Source: Carya illinoinensis (lineage: Eukaryota > Streptophyta > Magnoliopsida > Fagales > Juglandaceae). From it: 64,000 nucleotides of DNA. The stretch's first letter is position 1, and every line of letters starts with the position of its first letter. The DNA is taken from the NCBI RefSeq assembly GCF_018687715.1, contig NC_056758.1:9430501-9494500 (forward strand), read 5' to 3'. Below, piece by piece: positions 11,701-29,536 of this stretch. Made by a program: the position numbers and the translations under genes. A model generated the notes under the pieces. It was not told where the DNA came from. It did not search any database and saw only the letters and a list, made by a program, of their open reading frames with translations.

Positions 11701-12686
11701 CTATAATATTGATGGTAATTTATAAAAACTTGCTTAATTAATCCATTGGATCATCAAAGATTATACACCTTCCAAGTGAAATGTACCACAATTTTATATA
11801 TGAATTTTCACCCTTTTGTTTTTGTTACTTATTTATTTTTCTTCAGCTAAAATTTCTCTGATTTTTTCTTTATTTTCATGGCCATGTCCTTGCTAATCAA
11901 CGTGAAGTGCTCGGTTTGTAAAAAGAATTACAAAAAATTACTTTATAAACTTATATAATTAAATACGATATGTCATATTAATGTTAATTTTTTTATATTA
12001 AAATAGAATTTGACATATCATATTAAAATCTCGACAATTCTTTTAATAAATTGTCGTATTATCCAATAAAAAAGTCTAATGCCGCGGCAAATTTTTTTCT
12101 AGAACTTTTGTTTCAACTTTTCGTAAATCCAAATGCCATTGAACTATCTTGATGATCAATGTCAATAAGCTTTATAAAAACAAGGCTTTTGCCTTTTGTT
12201 TCATAACCTCTATAAGAAATAAAGCATGAAAAAAATGGGAACATCAAGTAAAGTAACAAGTCGAAAAGGTTGTCGAGTGTGTGGACATTTAAAAGTGTAG
12301 TGTGCTTCAAATGATGTTGTTTTTGCTGGTAGTGGGAGAGATATATTATATTTTTCTCATTATCCGATTTTTTTAATATATTTTAGTGTGAATAAATTGT
12401 TGTTTGCTGGTCCACCTTTGCGGCTGCAGAGGCCAATTTGAAAGGCAAAAATGCAAATAGTATTAATAATCTTGTACAAGACTTTTGACCTTTAAATATC
12501 AACCTATCCAGAGACCAAGTCAACACTCAGACTTCTGTGTTCCTGGAGCAAACACCACGGACCATTACTTTTAGCAAATGGGTAGATATATATTATTTAT
12601 ACTAATTATTTATACACACAACTCTCTCCCATGTGCATTAAGAACAAACAAAATAAAGAATATGACCAAACTTGCTTAGTATTTTG

Positions 12687-13011
12687 TTGGTTTGGATATT
12701 GACTTAAAATAATTTGTGAATAATAGTGAGATATTTGAGTCGAGATGAGATGATTTAAAAAACTATGCGGTTTTGAAAAATAAAAGATAAAAAGTTGAAT
12801 AAAAATATTATTTAAGTTTTTTAAATTTTAAAATAAAAATAATATTAAAAAATAATATTTTAAACTATAATAATTAAATAATGATTAGATGAAAAAAATT
12901 TAAAATTAAAAATTAAAAAGTATTTATGTTGGCAGTGTTTGGATGTTACGATGAATAATGATGAAATGAGATGAGACGAGATGTAAGCATCTCTCCATCC
13001 AAAACGGGCCT
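12687..13011. mobile_element. Foldback MITE, 'gatgagatgag' family
   Basis: It begins 'ttggtttggatattgactta' and ends 'ccatccaaaacgggcc', with 'gaaatgagatgagacgagatg' near the right end and a homopolymer-rich A/T core. The outer 'tttggat' and 'atccaaa' are inverted. The same architecture is seen at 40636-40997. Confidence 0.65.
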
Positions 13012-14050
13012 TAAGATTCTAAAAAATTTATTTATAAATCTATGTTTAGACATACTGAATTGAAGTGAGTTCCACAATAATGAAAATGTATTAATATTTT
13101 AATTTGTTCTTATTATTCTAATGAGTAGTATAAAAAAGAGTTATTATATTTTTAAACTGGTACAGGGAATATATCATTCATATCATTTTAAATTATAAAA
13201 TTTAATTTATAAAATTAAAATTTTAAAAATTATATTTCAAATCAAATTATGACATATAAACACTTCACTAAAGACGTTGGCATACCAGAATTAGAAATAA
13301 CAACTCTATAAAATTAGATAAAGATATCTTGGTGCTTTTACCACCTAAGCAATGATTTCATTAGTTGCAAAGTTGAATCAAGACACTGTTTTTGTTTCTT
13401 TTTATTGCCATCATGGCTTTTTGAAATATGCTTGTCTTGTAAAAGCCTATGTCGGCCTCATTCAACACGTATTGAAGTTTGATCCAAATTCTATGAAACT
13501 CGCTTCATCCATGCATATCTACAGAGTAGTTCTATTTATATTTATATAGTTATTTTTTTTATATTAAAAAAATGATTAACCAATCATATTAATGTATATA
13601 AATCATTTTTTATTAAAAAATGTCTACTGATTTGAAAGCTAACAGGAATTTATCAATTTCTCTATTTTATCCATCCGATAATAGTTAGTATAAAGTCGAG
13701 CTTTGAACTTTGAAGCAAGAATGAGATTGATAAGGCTGACGAAGATGAACAAACTTGACACTGTCAAAAGGAAGATGATTATAGTTTATAAAATGGAGAA
13801 ATTTATGTATAATTTTTTTTTTTTTTTTTTTGCATGTCCAACACATGATCTCAAAATGATAAAAAATATTAATTATTTTTTTAATAATCATAATAAATTC
13901 TGCAAAATTGTGTGTTAATATAGATTTACAAGCAGAAAAAATACCCAACCCAGTAAATTATAGGACATAAAAAAAAAAAAAAAGAAAAAAAAAACTTCAA
14001 ATTGTTTTTTCTGTTTGAAAATTTTAATTCTTGGTCAGAAAAAAATGGGG
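13012..14050. other. Intergenic upstream of the kinase gene
   Basis: AT-rich DNA with a T19 run at about 13813-13831 and a poly(A) run at 13968-13983. No coding evidence. Confidence 0.5.
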
Positions 14051-14217
14051 CTGTAGGGGGAACTCCTTGCCTTCTGCACCCTCCCTGCACATTCTCTCTC
14101 TCGCGTTCTTCAAAAGTCTCTTTTTGACCATGCTCTCTTTCTTCCCTTCTTCCTCCTATCTGCTCCAGGCTTTCCTATTTGCTATCCCCGCTCATTCATT
14201 AGCTGTATCTCTCTGTG

Positions 14218-14325
14218 TTTGCATATAAATGACTGCTATAATTTATTCAAGACCTTTGTCAAGGTTTTGATCCGTCAAGACCTCTAAAAACTCTGTTTTT
14301 CTTTCTCTATCTCTGTTTCCCAATC
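14218..14325 (+). promoter_or_regulatory. Possible TATA box and 5' leader of CDPK gene
   Basis: The TATA-like 'catataaatg' lies at about 14222-14230, some 100 bp before the ATG at 14326, preceded by a CT-rich stretch (14080-14215) typical of plant core promoters or leaders. The transcription start is not determined. If the CT-rich stretch is itself transcribed, the true promoter lies farther upstream. Confidence 0.4.
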
Positions 14326-19566
<5,241 letters not shown>

Positions 19567-20510
19567 ATCCAAACTAGAGTTTTGAAGATTTAGAGAAGTG
19601 ATAAGAGGCCAATAGCTGTGGTGTTCCTTTTCCCAGATTTCATTTACTTTGTACTAGATGTCCTCAATTACTTCTTAGGAAATCTGGATAGGATTGTGAA
19701 TACATTACGCCCAGGTGTTTGGTTTGGAGTTGGTGTGGAATCTGCATGGGAGATGGCTCCAGGCATGATGGTTATGCTGGTGTGAATAATGAATTCCTTT
19801 TTTTGAGTATGGAGGATTTCCAGGTCATGGCATACAAAATTGTAATGTGTGACTTATAAATGAAATTGTTGATTAAAATAGAGGATTAGAATTCATTTGT
19901 GTTTATAATATGTTCTTAGAAGTATTTTCATCCAATTTATTTTCAGGAATTGTAGTGTATTCAGTCTTATTTGATTATCTCAATTCTTACAATCCAGCTG
20001 CAATGTTTTTCTACAATTATGTGTGAACTATGATTATGTACTCAGCACATCAAAGTGTGTTCTTCTTTGGAACTTGGATATAATGATCTCATCTCAAGCT
20101 GAAGCCTGGCATCCCAAATTCCATTTTCCTGCACTCACCAGCAAACTCCATCCAGATTCCCACCCTTTTCTAAGCAGGTGACAAAATCCGACACTCCTAT
20201 TTATTGTGTAATCAGTAATTTTATAGCAGCATTGGTGATGGATGGATAATATTTTACAATTTTCAGATGGAAGTTGATGGTGATCAAGACATGTCAAACG
20301 CAGCCATCCCTGTGCATTTTGCTTGTAAAGCAAGTTATTGCATTATTTTTGATTGTGTCATCCTCTTTGGGCTGCATTGAACGCACATAAATACAAAATT
20401 GAGTGCACAAGTCGGGATGGTATCTGATTCGCGATATAAGCATTAGTTTTTAATATTTTTGTTGATGCGTCAAGCACAATACTGATGTTGCATGTGCTTG
20501 GTATGATACA
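19567..20510. other. CDPK 3' region and intergenic DNA
   Basis: The 3' UTR follows the TAG at 19564-19566. No canonical AATAAA is obvious at the expected place. A 79-codon minus-strand ORF at 20094-20333 has no recognisable domain and is not called. Confidence 0.45.
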
Positions 20511-20514
20511 ACCT

Positions 20515-20712
20515 TAAGGTCCGGATAGTGAAAGTATTTTATCTCATTTTATCTTATTTCATCATTATAGCTTTTTTATATAAAATATAGTAAACAATTC
20601 AACTTTTTGAAATTTTTAAATAATAATAATATTGAAAAATAATATTTTATCTAACTGTTAACTTTCATTTAAAACAATTCCATCTCATCTCACTGTCAAA
20701 CCGCACCTAAAA
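20515..20712. mobile_element. Foldback MITE fragment, 'gatgagatgag' family
   Basis: 'tatctcattttatcttatttcatc' near the left end and 'ccatctcatctcactgtcaaaccgcacc' at the right, around an AT-rich core with 'caattcaactttttgaaa'. This is the reverse-complement layout of the family at 12687-13011. Confidence 0.55.
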
Positions 20713-21059
20713 GTGGTAACTTAAATATGTTGCTTTCACAAGCAATGGCATGGTTGTAGTGCTTGCATAAAAAATGTTTTTTCAAACTATATTATTATTT
20801 TTTAAATTAGTGGAGTATCCTTGGGAAGCATTTTGTTTCCTTGTTTTCTTATGTTTAAGTATTAATTTCGGGAAATTCTTTGGCAACAAAAGGATTACGT
20901 AAAAGTAATTTTATAAACTAATGTGATTTGATATAGTTCAATAAATTATAAAGTTATTTTTATTATAAAATAAATCTAATAAATTATATAAAGCAATATT
21001 AATTTATAAACTTACTTTTATCTAATCTACTTGTGGGTGTAGCATTAATTTATTTAGAG

Positions 21060-21232
21060 TAATTTTACATGTGATTGTGAAATGCGTAAACGTCGCATAA
21101 TCATTTTGAAAAAGAGTATGGTCCATTATTAAAAAATTAATTTTTTTTATATGAGTTTCATATTTTATTAACTTTTTTTAAAAAAAAAAAAACAATTAAG
21201 CAACACTTCACAATTATAAATATATTTTCTCA
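21060..21232. mobile_element. Small MITE (family also at 63281-63453)
   Basis: The ends are inverted: 'attttacatgtgattgtgaaatg' against 'cacttcacaattataaatat'. The interior has the shared 'attattaaaaaattaatttt' motif also seen at 35755-35898 and 63281-63453. Confidence 0.6.
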
Positions 21233-21305
21233 TTTATTTATATAGGCGGCATGGGCCTCCACATCTTTTAAGTGCTGACTATTCTGGCTTTAGCTTTTGC
21301 AAATT

Positions 21306-21980
21306 CTTAGAGCATTGGTAATGGTCTATGTATCTTAATATTCATCTTCATATTTGAATAATATCCTTTCAAATTGGTTTACGTTGGATTATGTATCTTC
21401 AAAATTTTATATAACTATGAATAGTATTTATTCAAGTTTGAAGAATCACAATTCACTCTTCAAACATTATTTTACTATTTTTTTTTCTCTCCTATCCATT
21501 AAAACCAATTTTGTGAAATTTGTATTAATATGATTTTGATATATTAAGTTGATGATACAAAATGTTTTTTTTAATATATATTAATATTTATTGATAAAAG
21601 TAGTCATTTTGATATATAAAATTGGTAATATTTAGATATATGAAATTTGTATTTTTGAGCACATTGTGTTAATTGTAAAATATATAAAAATAATAATTAA
21701 AAAAATATTAATATTTTATTATTATTTGGTTCAAAAATGCATAATCCAATGTGGGGGTTTTTCTTTATATATAAAATCAATTTTCAAAAGTTGTGATTTT
21801 GAAGATGCATATAAAAAGGAGGCATGCTACATAGCAGCCTCACACCCAACACACCATCATTTTTGAAGTGTAAAATAGAAAAGGGTAAAATAGTAAATTC
21901 ACATTTTTTAATAGTGTGAAAAGTGTGAGGCTGCTGTGTATATTTTCTGTATAAAAAAACCAATGCTAGTGCTCTTAGGA
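21306..21980. mobile_element. MITE with 'agagcattggta' termini, carrying a nested MITE
   Basis: Inverted ends: 'cttagagcattggtaatgg' at left and 'aaccaatgctagtgctcttagg' at right. The interior is AT-rich with 'gaagatgcatata'/'atgtatcttc' subterminal inverted words. A second MITE with different termini is nested inside at about 21820-21950. No transposase is present. Confidence 0.7.
21820..21950. mobile_element. Nested small MITE
   Basis: Termini 'tacatagcagcctcacaccc' and 'gtgtgaggctgctgtgtat' are inverted copies of each other (about 18 bp with few mismatches). The element lies within the larger MITE and is therefore the younger insertion. Confidence 0.7.
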
Positions 21981-21984
21981 GAAT

Positions 21985-23375
21985 GTACCTTTAAGTGGGA
22001 CCCCAAAAGGCTTGTCTTGTTCAAGTAGTGAGATCCATGCAGATTCAATCATTCAGCACTCTGCAAAGCTTTCTTGCTCCTCCTAAAAGAAAGAAATAAA
22101 TAGAGAAAGGAGGCAAACCTTTTCACAAACTCATCAAGTGGATAGAAGTATGATCGAATTTAGTAGATTATAAGTAATCTAGCCACTAGATTATGGTTTA
22201 ATTGAGTTGATTATTGATTACGTGAATTTAGGAAAATAATTTATACAACCTTAAGATTGCAAGTCTCGCTCACTCTTTAAAACTAGTGAGCAAATCTAGA
22301 ACCTACTTGAAAAATTTTACTTTTTAACAGTGAACCCTATTATTTTTCAAAAAAAATCATCAGATTCACACATTCTATATTTATATTTAGCATTACTTGT
22401 GAACTTAATTAGCTTGATCATGAGAAATAAGTATTAAGACTCGACTTGAGCCTGAATTAATTGATGTGTATCCAAAGATCATTTCATTTTATTCTGTGAG
22501 GTTCGCAGGATTCTAATCTAGATTCAATTTATTAAGACTTAGTTTAATGTTTTTTAAAATATTTTTTTAAGCCAAATTTATAATGCTTCAATAGAAGACC
22601 CAAATCACATTACCTATACTCCAAAAGTACTAGTCAATGATACGATTGTAACCTTATTGAAATTTTATAAAAAGTAAGAACTTTTCATTTTCAAGTAATA
22701 TTGGATCACATACATTACCTATCATTATCCTTATCAATGAAATATCACAAAATTGCTATTCTGAGTTAAATTTGTTATTTCTTATGGTTATAAGAATGAT
22801 CAAATTGATAAGTCTATTCATAATTCCAATAGTATAAACTATGAGGCATCTAATAGAGGGAAATAAAAATAATTAAGGAATCCAAATAAATAATAATATA
22901 TTATAAATTAAAGAAACAAGTAATAATTCGTTATAGAAAAACCGAAAGGTAACCGCATGACCACTCCAGTTGTTACGATTTGATGGTGGTAAGTTGAAAC
23001 TTATATTTAAAATTAGACGACTGAGAGCACTTTTATTGAAGAAATAGCTTCCATCGGGAAGAAAGGAATAACCATGCCCATGAATAGTAAAGGCTGGTAT
23101 GTAATCGTTTTTATTTTATTTTTATAAGAGCGGGTTCGAACCCGATTCTCTTATTTAAAAACTAGATCTTATGTCTTCTGATTCAAAAGACTTTCGCATG
23201 CTAATATGGAATAGTTACTATTATTTAATGTGGTTATGACACGAGAATAGTGCATTTTCTAAATATGGTCAAGGTTGAAATCATATTGGAATCAAATTTC
23301 TCTAAAATAATCTTAAATAAATGAAAAAACACCCTTAAACTCAGCTTCCTATGATAATGATAATGATCACAAAAA

Positions 23376-23406
<31 letters not shown>

Positions 23407-23805
23407 TTCATCCAAGTTAAAGTGAAGAATACCAGTTAATTTGTATTTAAATTGGTATGTCATTCGCCACATTTCTTTATAGTAACAGAAGGGAGGGTGC
23501 GGTCGTGGTTCTAATCCTCATAGATGAGTCATTTTTTTTTTGGAAAAATAAAAATAAGAAGTAAAAGTCATGGATCTAATTGCCACGAGTGAAATTGTGG
23601 ATCTAATCACCACGAGTGGGATGCATGTGCGGCATAATGATACAAAGTGCTGAAGATAAGAGGAATATACGCCTTTAATATGTTATCCTAAGATTGTAAA
23701 CCGTTCGGCAATTGTTTTTGACAAAAAAGTTAAAATAGAGAATAAAATCTTATAATTGATGAAGCACCCTTTATGATTGTAAATAATCTTATAAACAAAT
23801 TTAAA
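21985..23805. other. Intergenic, no gene seen
   Basis: AT-rich DNA with a (TA)n tract at about 23380-23407. A near-palindrome centred on 'cgggttcgaacccg' lies at about 23126-23160. No ORF with a recognisable product. Confidence 0.45.
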
Positions 23806-23814
23806 GGCAAGTAA

Positions 23815-24590
23815 ATAGTACTCGCAACCTTAGGCGAGCACTTTGAAGATCAACAATGGCGAGCATCACAAGAGAAATGTGAAACTTGCTCGAGAGTAAA
23901 GGGAAAGTATTCACCCATGGGAGAGAAAAAAAAGTATGCCCGAGACAAGCATAAATGCTGGCACATGAAGCAAATAGAGAGTGCTCGGCCCGTTTCAAGC
24001 AACAGCAGCTCGCATTGAGTGAGCAACAACATCTTGTGCCAGGTTGGGCAACGACATCATCTTGCACTTGATATACGCAGTGAGTAAAGAGTGCTCACAA
24101 TTCTGGACAAGCACCCTAGAGAGCAACAATGCTCGACCAAAGGCGAGCACAACGAGCATATTGGAAGGAATGTGAATCTCACCCTTTGGTTAAGTAGAGT
24201 GGAAAGAGAGAGTGCTTGGCCTCAAAAAAAGAAATAAAAAATAAGCTCAAGTCAAGCATAAGTGCTAGCATCTAAAGTGAGCAAAGAGTGCACCCCTTGG
24301 GGAAGTAACACCATCTTGCAATGGGGTAAGCAAAGATTGGTTGGAACCTGGGGCAAACACCCCGAAGAGCAACAATGCTCATCCAGAGGCAAACATTGTA
24401 GGAGGAGTGTGAAGCTTGCCCAGAATGGAAAGGAAGAGTGCTCGTGGTGTGAAGCTTGCCCAGAATGGAAAGGAAGAATGGAAATAAGAATTTCACATCG
24501 AGGCAAGCATAAGTGCTGGCAGCCGAAGCGAATAATAACATTTCAAATTAGGGCGAGCATTGTTGCTCTTCAAGATTGTACTAGCACTAT
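23815..24590. repeat. Degenerate ~250-bp tandem repeat, about 3 copies
   Basis: The words 'gagcaacaatgctc', 'caagcataagtgctggca' and 'gagtgctcg' recur in the same order at spacings near 250 bp (for example 24121 and 24367). The block is richer in G+C than its surroundings. Within the third copy a 40-bp unit containing 'gaagcttgcccagaatggaa' is duplicated at 24411 and 24451. Overlapping ORFs on both strands are translations of the repeat and are not called as genes. Confidence 0.65.
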
Positions 24591-25378
24591 TGTGGCTAAC
24601 AACGCTACATTCCCTAGTGCACACCATGGATATTTTAGGCAAAAGTCATATATTTTTTCATATTCGATAAAGATAATTATGCAATTTTAAATCTGCTACC
24701 AGCATCGGTCAATGATATCATTAGACAAAACAATAGACATGCATCAGTAATAGGGATGCCAATGTTTCTCACAAAACACAACCTAATTATAGATGACCAA
24801 AACCAAGTTCTAAAGAACGACAGAGATAGTTTAGACCTGGCAATCAAATGACCAAAAATACATCCGAATGAAATTAATGGCCCATGTCATACAAGCTATA
24901 CAACCTAACACATCATAAACCTCAAAGATAAAAATATAATGTCGCCACTTTTGTTGTAGAACAAACATGTTCATTATTAATACATATGTTTTTATAATAC
25001 AATAAACAAGTTTGAAAAGAGACTACATATTAAAATGCAATAATATCTACGCGGGATGAATGGAAGCTGACCCGGTTGTGATTCCCCAGGGAAGAACCTA
25101 CGAATTCATCAAATTTTCGAAATATTTAACTAAAATAAAAAATAAAATATTAATTCCAGGTGGGCGAGGCTGGTGCGTGTGGCTTGTGCAAAGCACAAGT
25201 CCATTCCCTGTACTTGTCGCTTTGCCATTTTCTTAATCTCTCACTGACTGAATTCTTGATCAGATCACTGTTTCTTCTATAATCTACAAATCCTTAACCC
25301 CCCACAAAAAAACCCAAGACGAAGGAGAAGAAAGAAGCTTAAAAATCTCTAGAACCCAGGTTGAGCTTTGGTGGTTAA

Positions 25379-25379
<1 letters not shown>

Positions 25380-25442
<63 letters not shown>
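25380..25442 (+). repeat. (GA)n microsatellite abutting the bHLH start codon
   Basis: A pure GA/AG dinucleotide tract of about 62 bp ends at the ATG at 25443. It forms the last part of the 5' leader of the bHLH gene if transcription starts upstream, as expected. Confidence 0.85.
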
Positions 25443-25447
<5 letters not shown>

Positions 25448-28400
25448 TCAAAGGAAGACAGACGAGAATTTGAAGGCGGATGTAGCACCTTCATCGACCT
25501 CTCAGCCTCACAATCGCTGCCAAAATACTCACCAAGATTCCAGGTTTCTGTTTTTTGCTTTGTTTTGTTTTTTGACCCCAACGATTTAATTAATTTATAT
25601 GACTACTGTTTGAGTTAGTCATAATCAATAAATTAGCAATTAATTTAAGTTAAATTTAAATCTCTTGGGAGAATCAAGTGAGCTTTACATTTGAAAACCC
25701 AATAAGAACATTGAATTGAAAATTCAAAGGCATAAGTTCTTGAGATAATAGAGTTGCTAGTTTTCATCTATATATAAATATACATGGAGTCGTTGTTGGG
25801 TTATCGTGTCGTTGGGGTCGAGTTGAAGAAATGCTTGAATTTGTCGTCTTGTGTTTTTTGGCTAGACTTATTATTTTCGGGTTACGTCTCAGGCAAAGGG
25901 ATGATGTTGAAATGAAGGACCCAATTGCAGCGAGAAAGGTTAAGAAGGCTGACCGTGAAAAGCTGAGGAGAGATCGGTTGAATGAGCAATTTCTTGAGCT
26001 GGGGAACACATTAGGTAGAGTATTGCACCTTTTTAGTTTTTTTTTTTTAGTCTCGCCTCGAACATGCTGTTGGATTTGGTTACATGGGAAAAGCAGAAAT
26101 AACTAGAAACTTGAAATATCTTTCTCAAAATAGTTTATTTCCAATTAGGAAAATGATCAATCCCCAACATTTATGATATTATTCTGCTAAAATCTTCCAA
26201 AAATACGTCACAGGTCTATGAATCTGGTTTATACATCTGTTGGTATATTTTTAAACATTTTGCTCATGTGTCACAAGAAGAATTTTACTAGGTTTGGAGT
26301 TGGAGAGAGATAAACATAGTGCGGGTCCTTCAGCCTTTATTGCTGCTTGTGGATCTCATCTCCCAAGTGACATTAGATACTTAATTGATGCTGTAGGGAC
26401 TGCACTCAATGTCAGTGAGTACATTCATGGGTCTATGCATTTGCAGTCTTGGCTATGCCTCGTATGTTTGTGTATGAACAACACTTTGCTGAAATTCTAG
26501 AGAGTTCCTAATTAAGTGATCAGCAGCATTGGTTTGTATCCTTTTTATGATACTTGTTTGCTATTTGTTTTGCTACTTCAGTCAGTTCAGTAGGCGGTGA
26601 ATTGGATGAATAAACTATTCACCCTTTGTTTATGTATTGAACTGATAGCATTATGAGCACTAATATACAGCACCCTTTTTCCACGAAAGAACTGAGATTT
26701 TTTTGGAGTTGTTTGTGTCATGCCAAAATAAGTTGCTCTTGCAAGGCTTGAGCTTTTCTGGATTTCTGTGCCATTTGATCAGTTACACCATTGTTGGCTT
26801 ATTCTTTACTGGCAGAGTCTATATATTAAGGTGCTGCTAAAACTCAGGTTTACTTCTTTCTTTCTTGAAGTTGCTTGCCTCTACTTTGTAACTTGGTTGT
26901 GAACTGGCTTCTTTTGGTTTCTCATTATATAGAACACCGTTGGCTTACTTCACATGTAAAAATGTCAATATAGTTTTTGTTGAAAAGAAGTTGAGTTATA
27001 GCTCTCTCACCAGATATAAATTCCACACAGGAATTCAAATGGCTCTAAAAGATTGAATAAAAGACTGAAAGGCAAAAGATACAAAGCTGTGGAGGTCTAG
27101 TAATCAGTTTGATCTCTGTAGAAGAACTTAAAATTAATGGAAGCTATTTCATATTCTGACTCTTGAAATGATATAGTTTTAGTAAGTGTTTTACTAATTT
27201 TCACAGTAGAGTTTCTGTTGATTGTGGGCAATATATATTGACTTTAGACAGGCTCCAGTTACACGTGCACTTGCTGTTATTTGATTTTGCTAATCCATAC
27301 TTGTCAAAGTGGAATTGATTCTGACTTGAGAGCTTTTGTATTTAACTTGGCTGTCAAAGCGTCCATGCTGCTCAAATCATTTATTTTTCACTGGACTTCT
27401 TACTCTGGTGATTATAAGTTGCTTCAACTTTAGATGTTTATAAGTTACATTCAAAATGCAGATCCAGATAGGCCGAAGAATGACAAGGCAACCATCCTTA
27501 CAGACACAGTCCAAGTGCTGAAGGATTTAACTGCTGAAGTCGGCAGACTGAAAGCAGAGTGTTCAGCACTTACTGAAGAAGCACGGGAGGTGATGTCATT
27601 TTCATTTCCTTTTATAGTTTATAGAAAAAAAATCCCATTATTTGCTTATTCTTCATTGAATCATATGGATCAATCTAGCAATGATAGAATTTCTATTACT
27701 GAATCACATGAAATAGATCAAACCCCAAATTCATTTATTTTTCTGGTATACAACCGGATTGGAATATCATAATAATGCCTTCTGACTCTTCGCCAGGGAT
27801 TCCAGTATTATTAATGAACACAATAATGATTAGTGAACAATAATGGAATAATTCCTTCATATTTATATAGGGCATATAATTCACATGGATATAGTAAGCC
27901 TCGCTTTGAATCCGACCACCCTTTTCATTTCTGTCTTTTCATATTCTATTTTTTAATTCCCTCGTATGTGACTTTATAGAACCCATTTAAGTGATGTGCG
28001 CGGTACATAGTTCATGATGCAGAACTCTTTTAGTTCATCCTATTGTATTGGCTCAGTTTATCCGAAGTAAATCTTCTTTTAAGAATTGCAATGAATCCCT
28101 AATCCAAATGAATTTAATTTTTTGAATTGCATTTCATTTGGTAACAAAGATAAGATATGAGCTTGCTTTTAATCATCTTGTCACCTCATGGTTGTGACCC
28201 CCCCATTTATGCTCATATTATCCCTCGTTTTTCAATTTATACAGCTAACACAGGAGAAGAATGAGGTTAGAGAAGAGAAGGCATCATTAAAATCTGACAT
28301 TGAGAGTTTGAATGTTCAGCATCAGCAAAGACTCGGGGTTATGTTCCCATGGGCTGCCATTGATCCTTCTGCTGTAATGGGTCCGCCTTATTCTTATCCA

Positions 28401-28939
28401 GTTCCTGTACCTGTCCCTCCTGGCCCACTTCCTATGCATGCATCTCTGCAGCCGTTTCCCTTCTTTGGGAATCATAATCATGGTACCGTTCCTAATCCCT
28501 GTTCGACTTTCATCCCTTATCCAACTGCTTCCAACCCTCCAATGGAGCCTCCATCAGCACAACATGCATCCACTTCCCAGATTTCAAGCAAACAAGAATC
28601 CCAAAGTAAGTCCCTAGATCATCAAATGCCCAGCAATGTTGAAAGATCTGATGATTCTAACGATGTGGCAACAGAACTTGAATTGAAGATGCCCGGATCA
28701 TCAGCACAGCAGGTCAGTTTAATGGACTTTAGAAGCAATTTTCGCGGAAAATCTCAGCAAATGAACTACTGAATTGGTTAATGCAGGATCTATCTTCCGG
28801 AGGAAGGAAAGGCAAGCAATCACAGAGGAAGGAAAGAAGTGTTACTGAAAATGGTTCTTCATGTAGGTATTCTTCATCTCTAGGTCTTCAAGATAGCTCC
28901 TCCAACAGCGTTAGTGACATTCCGAAGTCCAAACACTGA
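25443..28939 (+). CDS. bHLH121: bHLH transcription factor, bHLH121/URI type
   Basis: Nuclear DNA-binding regulator. In Arabidopsis, bHLH121 acts upstream of the iron-deficiency response with group IVc bHLH partners; that role is transferred by homology. Exons: 25443-25543, 25893-26014, 27462-27589, 28245-28712, 28787-28939 (972 nt, 323 aa), all with GT-AG introns and matching phase. Basic region and helix 1: KADREKLRRDRLNEQF (52-67) and LGNTL. Helix 2: KATILTDTVQVLKDL (83-97). A long charged helix follows, with TQEKNEVREEKASLKSDIE suiting dimerisation. The C-terminal half has a conserved FPWAAIDPSAVMGPP block, a Pro-rich segment, VATELELKMPGSS and a Lys/Ser-rich tail. These blocks match bHLH121 rather than PYE/bHLH47. 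The ATG was chosen because it is the only in-frame start before the bHLH. Confidence 0.93.
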
Positions 28940-29527
28940 GAACTTTTATGGTTGTCTGAATCCATCCCCATCGACCTTACTGAACTGTGAAGCTCTCAAA
29001 GATGTCTCGACTATGATACCCGGATTGTATCGTCCAATTCGACTTTCATATCCCGATATCACCTCCTCCAACTGAAACACCAATTCGAAAGCAAGAGATA
29101 TTCTTTTGGTGGTTAGGAATCTGAAACAGAGTTGTGGAGTTGTTGAGTAGATGAAATATGTTTTGTGATTTATATTTTGGATGTCCCTAGCATTTTGGTA
29201 ACTTGTAAATGGGCTAATTGGCACTTTTAGTTTTAGTAATATTATCCATGGTTTTGGCCTACCACTCTTGAAATTAATGTGGCAAAGGCAAACCACCCTT
29301 TTTCTATCTACACTTTTTTGGCGGGTCGTGGCTTTCAAACCTAGGAAACTGCGAAATGGGCTGGAAAAGGCATCTTCTTGCCTTTTTATATATATATATA
29401 AAGGAAGTTTGATGCATGAAAGTTGCAGAAATTAAAACGACGTCGTTCCACATCGAAGACATAAGAATTTAACGTCGTCCGTAGTAATACATTTCTCGGG
29501 CGATTTCCCACTGTTCTGTTGGAAGGA
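28940..29527 (+). other. bHLH 3' UTR and original APE2 upstream region
   Basis: The region runs from the bHLH stop to the MULE insertion. A (TA)n run is at about 29390-29400. A perfect 12-bp palindrome AACGACGTCGTT with an ACGT core sits at 29436-29447, where the ancestral APE2 promoter would be expected. The 130-codon minus-strand ORF at 28946-29338 has no recognisable domain. Confidence 0.45.
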
Positions 29528-29536
29528 AATGATGAA

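Noticed and set aside
23126..23160. tRNA T-arm-like 'gggttcgaaccc' sequence
   Set aside because: No D-arm, anticodon arm or acceptor stem could be placed around it. It is a near-perfect palindrome, more likely a transposon end.
24262..24690. 142-codon plus-strand ORF and overlapping minus-strand ORFs
   Set aside because: They are translations of the degenerate ~250-bp tandem repeat, with no domain and open frames on both strands.
28946..29338. 130-codon minus-strand ORF downstream of bHLH121
   Set aside because: No recognisable motif; it overlaps the expected 3' UTR of the bHLH gene.
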